Assembly (NCBI GenBank): GCA_965279075.1
Contig: CBDIHI010000010.1
Location: forward strand, 186,001 to 250,000
Length of the DNA stretch: 64,000 nucleotides
Reading direction: 5' to 3'
From: SZAS-79 sp965279075
GTDB taxonomy: Bacteria; Pseudomonadota; Gammaproteobacteria; Burkholderiales; SG8-39
Made by a program: the position numbers and the translations under genes. Positions 52,101-61,100 of the stretch are shown piece after piece (position 1 is the first letter of the stretch; each line of letters starts with the position of its first letter). The notes beneath the pieces are model-generated. The model searched no databases and was not told the DNA's origin. It worked only from the letters and a program-made list of their open reading frames with translations.

Positions 52101-55100
52101 AATGCGGGAGCGGTGACGATCACGGCGCTGGAGAGTGCGGTGATCCAGGCCGAGGCCGAGAGCACGGCGGAGGCCTCGGGCGGGAGCGCGTTCGGGCCGG
52201 GCACGGTGCTGGCGGTGAACGGTGTCATTGCGACGAACACGGTGCTGTCGAAGGCGAACGCGTACCTGACCAACGACACGGTGACGACGACGACGGGCGA
52301 CGTGGTTCTGGATGCGCAGAACACGTCGTTGATCGATGCGACGGTGCACAGTGCGACGACTTCGGGAGGGCAGGCGGTCGGTGTGACGCTGGCGTTCAAT
52401 ACGATAGGTTGGGCGCCGACGAACGTGCTGTTCAACAGCCTGAACGCGCTGATCGGGACGAACCTTGGGACGGAGACGCCGGCCGAGGTGCAGGCGTACG
52501 TGAAGGACACGACGGTCAGTTCGGCGGGGGATGTGAGGCTGAGCGCGAAGTCGGATGCGCAGTTGAACGCGACGGTGACGAACGCGGCGAGTTCGGCGGC
52601 TTCGGGGGTGTACGGGGCGGCGGGTTCGGCCACCAGCGGGGTGCTTGCGAGCAACATGGTGAGCAGCACCGCCAAGGCTTATATCCAGGATGCGGCGACG
52701 GGTCGCACGCGCACGGTGACGGCGGCGGGAGCGGTCAATGTCACCGCCGAGGACAATGCGGGGATCTACGCCAACAGCAAGATGGTTTCGTCGTCGATCA
52801 CCACGAGCGATGGTGGGGCGTCGATCCTGCAGGGGGTGGTCAATAGCCTGCTGCCGGCGGACTACAGCACCTCCGAGGGCACGCGCACGATCAAGTTCGG
52901 CGAGAAGGTGCGCGTGGCGAAGGACTTCATCGTCGATGACTTCAATACGGGCACGGCTTCGGGCGCGCAAACGGTCGCCAACGGCACGATCGTGCGGTTG
53001 GCCGACGACTATGCGGTAGAGGACTTCACAAGCGAAGACGGGCGGCGCCTGGTGGCGTCGGGCGACAGGGTGCTGCTTGCGGATGATTATGACGCGACGA
53101 AGGGCGCCGCTGGAAGGGTGTACCAGTACCTTGGCACCAAGGGCCGATTGAGTCTGGGTGAGCAGGACTATACCGACACGAGCAAATGGAAGTTGGTCGG
53201 AGGCGAGGCCGGCGAGGCGTACAGGTTCATCGGTACGACGGGCAGCCTGAACCTTGGGTTGCAGGACTACTCGGACGCGACGAAGTGGACCAAGCTTGCG
53301 GGCCAGCCGGGCACCGTTTACCAGTACATGGGCCCCACGGCTTCGCGGGACCTCAGCACACAGGATTACACCGACCTGCGTTTCTGGAAGCAAGTCAAGG
53401 AAACCCAGATCATTCCGCAGGGCAACAACATCAGCACATCGGATGCGATGGCGCTGGGCGGCCTGGTGGTGAGGAACGACGTGAGGAGCGACGTGGAGTC
53501 CTATCTCCACAACGTGACTGCGAGCAGCGCGAGCGCCAACGTCACCGCCCTGGAAGACGCCGTGATACGCGCAACTGCCGACAGCGCTGCCGAGGCGTCC
53601 GGCGGCAGTGCTTTCGGCACCGGAGCCACACTGGCGGTCAATGGCACCATTGCCACCAACCTGATCCTCAGCCAGGCCAACGCCTACATCGAAAACGGCA
53701 GCCTGACGACCACGGGAGCGGTGGTCGTGGACGCCAAGAACACTTCGCAGATCGACGCCAAGACACTGAGCTCTACCACCAGCGGCGACCAGGCGGTCGG
53801 CGTGACCCTCGCTTTCAACACAATAGGGTGGAAAGCGCAGGACATCCTGACGAGCGCGATCGATGTACTGATCGGGGACCCGCTGATTGCCAACGCGCTC
53901 GGCGGCGCGCAGGTGGCGGAAACCAAAGCCTACATCCTGAATTCGACCGTCACGGCTGGCGGAGCATTGAGCGTCACTGCGTTGTCCGAGGCGGTCATCA
54001 ACGCCGAGATGAGCAACAAGGCGACCTCGGCGGCGTCGGGCCTGGTCAATGCGTCCGGCATGAGCGTTGGCGTTGCACTGACCGGCAACATGGTCAACAG
54101 CAACGCGAAGGCGTACATCAGCTACACCGGTACGTCGCAAGGCGCCGTAACCGCGGGAGGTGCGGTGACGGTGAGTGGCGAGGACAGCGCTACCATCAAT
54201 GCCAAGAGCACGCTCGCAGCTCTGTCGACGACGACAAACGACGGCGGGTTGAGCATTGCGAGCGGCCTGCTGAAGTCGTTCCTTACCGACTACCGCTACA
54301 CCCAGCAATCGGGTACGCAGAACGTCAAGCAGGGCGACATGGTGCGTGCCGACAATGGCAAGGTGTACCAGTACAAGACCGCTACGACCGGCCTCGGGAC
54401 CTCCCTCGCGCTTGGGAGCATCACCTTCGCGAGCAACGCCGATTGGAGCGAGGTGCGTTTCGACGACGTCGCCGGATTTGTCAGTAATCTGGGGCTCAAC
54501 GTCAGCACCTCGGATGCCACGGGAGTAGGCGCTCTGATCGTGCGCAACGATGTCCGGGGCGGCGTCGAGAGTTTCATCAACAACGCCAACCTGAATGCCG
54601 CGGGCACCCTGTCAGTGACCGCGCTCGAAACCGCTACCATACGAGCGACCGACGAGAGCACTGTCGTCTCCATCGGCGGCAGCGTCCTTGTCGGCGGCAG
54701 TTCGAACGCCATCAACGCCACCATCGCCACCAACCTGGTGCTGAGCAAGGCCAACGCCTACGTCACCGGCAGCAGCCTCACGACGACCAGCGCCGGGGAT
54801 GTCATTCTCGACGCGAAGAACACTTCCACCATCGAGGCCGAGATCAAGGCCACGACCGAATCGAGGGGCGTATCGGTCGGGGTGGTGCTTGCCTTCAACA
54901 CGATCGGCTGGGCCGGGCAGAACATTCTGTACAACCTGGCGGATGCGCTCGTTGGCACCAGCATCGGCACGGAACAGCCTGCCGAGGTGCGCGCCTACCT
55001 GCTGAATACGAACGTCACTGCCGCGGGCAAAGTTAGCGTAACCGCGACCTCTGATGCAGCGATCGACGCGAACATGGGAGCCGCGTCGACGGCCATCAAG

Positions 55101-58100
55101 GCCACGCTGACCGCCTCGACGGCGGTCAGCGTAGGCGCGGTGATCGGCATGAACAAGGTCAGTACCTTGGTGCAGGCCTACGCCGACAATGCCAGCACGC
55201 TCACCGCAGGAAGCGGCGGCATCGCAATCAACGCTAAAGACACCTCGGCAATTCACTCCGTGGTGAAGGCGTCGTCGCTCTCGGTGGCGGTGTCTGGCTC
55301 TTCGGCCCTGTCGGTTTCGGTCGGGGTCAGCGTCGCCCGCAACGAGATCAAGAACGACATGACGGCGTTCATCCGGAACGTCGGACAGACCACAGCGACG
55401 AACGGCAGTGTCGTCGTCAGTGCGGTCGAAGACGCAAGCATCGATGCGACGTCGACGGCATCTTCGATATCTCTGGGAGTCGGCGGCAGCGGCGGCAAAG
55501 CCTTCGGTGGGGGCGGTGCCACCGCGGTCAACTACATCAGGGGAAAGTCAAACGCCTACCTGCAGGGCGGAACCGTGACCGCGACCGGTACCGGCACGGG
55601 AATGGGCGACGTCACGATCAGCAGCGACAATACCTCGCAAATCGACGCGACGGTCGCGGCCATTTCGGTGGCCGCCGCCGCAGGCTCCGGCTCCTCGCCC
55701 GCAGCCTCCATCGGCTTTTCGCTGGCGCGCAACTTCATCGGTTGGGATTCGGGTGGTGGTGCGGCCGTCACGACGACCTACACCGATTCACAGCGTCCAG
55801 CGACGCTGACAACGGGTCAAACCGTCAAGATCCTGAACGGCGCCATGGCCGGCGACGTCTATCAGTACCTCGGGCCCAACCTGACGGATGGCGACCCGAA
55901 TACGACGGGGATCCAGACGATCGACCTGTCCACCCAGAATTACCAGGACAGCAGCACTTGGAAGCAGATCAACGTCACCGCGTCAGCGCTGGAGGCCCAG
56001 GCGTATGTCCAGAATGCCAGCGTTTCGGCGTCTGGGGCCTTGACCCTGGATGCCAATTCGAGCGCGAGCATCCGCGCGGTCGTGGTTGCCGGTTCGGCGG
56101 CGCTGGCAGGCGGCGGGAGTACGGGTCTCGCGCTCAGCGGCGCCGGGGTCTATGCAGAGAACAAGATCAAGACCTTCGTCAAGGCCTACATTGACGGCGA
56201 CGGTTCAACCGGTATCAGCGCCGACAGCGTCAGCCTGACCGCCGACGACGCCTCGGGGATCGACGCGATTGCAGGAGCGGCGTCGGTTTCAGCCGCGATC
56301 GGCGGCAGCACGGGCGCTGCGGTTTCGATCGGCTTGTCTCTTGCGTTCAACGAGGTCAGCAACGAGGTCGAGGCCTTCGTCAAGAACGCTGATCAGGGGG
56401 TCTCCAGCGCCGCCGGTGATGTCTCCATCTCTGCGACATCGCAGGGGCAGCATCTGTTTGACCTGACCCTTGGTGGGACCCTCACCACCGCGAACCTTGA
56501 TGACGCGGCGAAGGCCGACCAGGACGACCCGGCAAATTCCGCGACCAACGAGGCGACGCAGGATGTAACTGCCGACATGACCTTCCTGGCGCAATTGCGC
56601 TCGGCGCTGAATACGGGGCTGAGTGCACTGGGCAGGGCGTCACTTGCCATTGCAGATACCGTAGCCACGGCCGCGATGTACACGACCGGATCCGGGTCGC
56701 AAAATCTGCGTGAAGGAACCACCGTCAAGCTCGCCGATGGCTTTGCGGGTAGCGGTGTAGCGGGGCGCGTCTACCGATACGTCGGCGCGAACGCCGACAA
56801 CGCCGACCTCGCGACGCAGAACTATTCGACGACCACAAATTGGCTGCTGGTCGACAAACTGAAGCTCTCCACCTTGGTGGAAGGCAAGAGCTGGTCGCTG
56901 GTCGCGCCCAATGGCGAAACCTACGTCCTCGAAAAGAGCGGCACGAGCCTCAAGGTTTCCAAGAATACGATCAATGCGATTTCCGCCGCCGCTTCGCTTT
57001 CAGCGGGTTTCGGCGGTTCGACGGGCATCGCCATCAGCGGTGCGGGCGCAGTGGCACAGAACGTGATTCTGACCAAGACCAATGCGTACGGGCAAGACAG
57101 CATCATTGGCAGCGCCGGGAACGTTACGCTGAGCGCGGCGAGTACTTCGACTATCTCTTCCGCAGTTGCTGCCGCATCCCTTGCAATAGGCGGCGGCGGC
57201 TCGACCGGCGTGGGCGCCTCGATCGGCGTATCCGTAGCCCAGAACTTCATAGGATGGACGCCGGGCTCAAGCGCCTCGACGCCGGCCCAGGTGCAGGCAT
57301 ACCTCAAGGACGCGAGCGTCCAGGCAGGCGGCGACCTGACCCAGACTGCGGTGGCCAGCCAGACAATTAATTCCGTGGTGCTGGCGGGCTCTGCTGCGAT
57401 CGCGGCCGGCGGCAGTGCAGGCGTGAGCCTCAGTGGCGCGGGCGTATTCGCCGAGAACAAGATCGGCGTGGACGTGAAGGCTTATGTCGACGGCGATCGC
57501 AGCACGGGGACGGTCGGCATTTCCGCCGACAACATTACTTTGTCCGCCACCGACACCTCCACCATAGACGCGATTGCGGGCGCGGCGTCACTGGCTGCGT
57601 CGCTCGGCGGATCGGCGGGCGTGGCAGTGTCGGTCGGCGTTTCGGTGGCGCGCAACACGATCTCCAGCAACGTTGAGGCTTACCTCAAGAGCGCCGACGG
57701 GCTGTCTTCCAGTTCCACCGACTTCGGCGTGATGGCAACAGCTGGGGCGATCAGCCTCTCCGCGACCGAGACCGCGACGATCAAGGCCGTCTCCGCGGCC
57801 GCCTCGCTTGCTGCCGGCATTGGTGGAACGGCCGGCATTGCGGTGAGCGGCGCCGGGGCAGATGCCGGCAACGTCATCCTGACCAAGACCAACGCCTATG
57901 CCAAGGACAGCACGCTTTCCAGCACGGGCAACATTGCGGCCAGCGCCACCAATACCTCCAGCATCGACGCTACCGTTATCAGCGCCTCGTTCTCGGCTGC
58001 CATCGGCGGCACGGCGGGGGTGGGCGCCTCCATCGGCGTCGCGCTTGCACGCAACTCCATAGGCAAGCAACTCGACGGCACGAGCGCGCCGGTCGAAGTG

Positions 58101-61100
58101 CAAGCCTACCTGACTGGCAGCAGCGTCAGTGCCGGCGGCAGCCTCGCGCTGACCGCGACGTCCAGCCAGACCATCAATGCGAGAGTGCTGGCCGGATCGG
58201 TCGCCATTGCCGGCGGTGGCGCGTTCGGCGGCGCGCTCGCCGGCGCCGGCGCAAGCACGACGAACGATATATCGGTCAAGGTCAGGGCCTATATCGATGG
58301 CGACGGGGCGACCGGGATCTCGGCGACCAGCGTGACCCTGACCGCCCATGACACCTCATTGATCAGCGCGAACGTAGGCGCCGCCTCAATCGCCGCCGCG
58401 GTCGGCGGGGCCGCAGGCTTCTCCGCAGCGATCGGCGTAGCGCTCGCACGGAACACAATCAGCAACGTGGTCGAGGCCGCGATCAAGAACGCCGACAATA
58501 CGGTCACCACGACGTCCGGCGCGATCACGCTCGACGCTCTCGAGACCGCGACCATCACCGCGACCTCTGCGGCGGCGGCGCTTGGTGCCGCTGCAGGCGG
58601 CGCGGCCGGCATCGCGCTCAGCGGGGCGGGCGCGGAGGCGACCAACGTCATTCTCACCCAGACGACGGCGCACATCGATTCCAGCAAGGTCACGAGCGCC
58701 GGCAACGTCGTGATCGGCGCGTCGGATACCTCCACGATCCTGGCGCAGGTGGTGGCCGCTTCGGCATCGATTGCGGTGGGCGGCACGGCCGGCATCGGCG
58801 CATCGATCGGCGCTTCGCGTGCGCGCAACCTGATCGGCTGGAAGCTCGACGGCACCAAACAGCAGGCGCAGGTCCAGGCGTATGTGCTGGACTCGAGCAT
58901 CACGGCGGCCGATGACCTGACGCAGACCGCGACAGCCAGCGAGACCATTACCGCCACGGTGTTGTCCGGCTCGGTCGCGGCTGCGGGCGGGACGGTCGGC
59001 GTGGCCGCGAGCGGCGCCGGCTCCAGCACCGAAAACAAGATTGCCACCCTGATCAAAGCTTACATCGACGCCGATGGCGCGACCGGCATACTTGCGGACA
59101 ATGTCAGCCTCAAGGCGGATGATACTTCCACCATCACCGCAACCGCGGGATCCGCGTCAATGGCGGCGGCGTTCGGTACGGTAGGCGTGGCGGTGTCCGT
59201 CGGACTCGGGCTGGCGAACAATGAAATCAGCAACGTCGTCGAGGCGTACATCAAAAACGCCGACGGCAGCAGCAGCCTGACAACCGATGCCGGCGTGACC
59301 ACGCGTTCCGGCGGGGACATTAAGATCGAGGCCATTGAACGCGCCACGGTGACGGCCACGGCGGTGGCGGCTAGCGCTGCAGTCGGCGGAGGCATCGTCG
59401 GCCTTAGCTTCAGTGGGGCAGGGGCGGATGCGAAGAACGTCATCCTCACCAAGACCAATGCGTATGTGGAGGGCAGTGACCTGTCCAGCGGGCGGCATAC
59501 CATCCTGCTGGCCACGGATACCGCCACCATTAAGGCGGAGGTGTTGTCCCTTTCCGTGGCGCTCAGCGGCGGCCTGGTCGCGGGTGCCGTGTCGGTCGGC
59601 TCCTCCACTGCCAACAACCTGATCGGCTACACGCTCGCAGGTGTGCAGACGCCGGCCGAGGTGCAGGCCTACGTGATCAATTCGCGCATCGTCGCCGGCG
59701 GTTCGCTCACCCAGACTGCGACCTCCAACGCGACCGTGACGGCCAGTGTCGCCGCGGGTTCCGTGGCGCTGGCCGGTGGTGCGGTTGCGGCTGCCGGCGC
59801 CGGCGCGGGCGCTGACGTGAGGAACAAGGTCAGCACCAAGGTGTATGCGTCCATCGAGGGCAACAGCGCGCGTGGCGGCGGTGTCTCGGCCGTCAGTGGC
59901 GTCGCGCTTGCCGCGACGGATACATCTACTATTACGGCGAGTTCCACGGCCGCATCGGTGGCAGGTTCCGCCGGCCTGATCTCCGGATCCGCCGCCATCG
60001 GGGTGGGCCTGTCGAGCAACCTGATCGCCAACGATGTGCAGGCGTTCATACGCTCGGCGACTGTTTCCTCCAGTGTCGGCGGCGTGAGTATCCAGGCTCT
60101 TGAGACTGCGACGATGACCGCAACCGCTCAAGCTGCGGCCGTTGCCGCAAGTGTGAGCCTGGGTGTGTCACTGGCGGGCGGCGGTGCATCTGCCGACGCG
60201 ACAGTGTTGACGACCACCAAGGCTTTCGTCGAAACGAGCACGTTGACCCTTGCCGGCAACCTCGCGGTAAGCGCTCAGGCAGCGACCACGGCCGTCGCGC
60301 GCGTGGATGCGACCGCGTCTTCCGTAGGTCTTATCGCCGCGGCATCCGCGGGCTCGGTCGTCAGCGCCACCGTCAGCCCGACGGTCGATGCGCATGTCAC
60401 GGGCTCCACCGTTACCGCGGGCAACGTGACCGTCAGCGCGAGCGCGCAACCGAAAGCGGACGTCACGGCGACGGGCTTGACGGTCAGCACCGGCGTGTCG
60501 GTAGGTGTGTCCAGGGCCGACGCTACTCTCTCGCCGGTCGTCACGGCGACGGTCGGCGGCACGATCACGGCGAACAGCCTGAGCGTCTCGGCGAGCCATC
60601 TGCTGCCCACGACCGGAAAATCGGCGAACGCATATGCCGGGGCAAGCAGCGGTGGCTTGCTGATCGGCGTATCCGCCACTGTAGCAAGAGCATCCAACAA
60701 CGCGCAGGTGACGGCGGCGATCGCCAACAACTCGAGCCTGAACATCACCGGCGACGTGAACGTGGCGGCCAGCAACAGCACCAGGCAGGACGCCGAGGCG
60801 ACCGCGGCAGCCGGGGGAATCCTTGCTGCCGGGGTCGCCGACTCGAGGTCGTCTTCAAGCACGTCGACCACTGCGTCCCTCGGCTCCAACGTGACGCTGA
60901 CCGCGAGCAATTTGAGCGTCGGGGCGATCGGGCGCGACGCCAACTATGCGACCACCACCGCCGGCAGCGGCGGAGTTGCCGCAGGCGCCTCGGCAAAAGC
61001 CGTCACCTCAGGCACGAGCAACACGCTCGCGACGATCGGTGCCAGCAGCAACGTCAATCTCTCGACGCGTGGGACCGGCGAACTCAGCCTGTCGGCCGAT

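Noticed and set aside
49830..54308. A 1492-codon open frame on the minus strand inside the giant gene, rich in Arg and His
   Set aside because: It is a by-product of codon bias in the plus-strand repeats: no SD, no domain, and extreme Arg/His composition typical of antisense frames in high-GC DNA.
48620..60020. Dense direct repeats that might be taken for a CRISPR or tandem satellite array
   Set aside because: Repeats are long, degenerate and in phase with one open reading frame; there are no short identical repeats with unique spacers and no cas genes.
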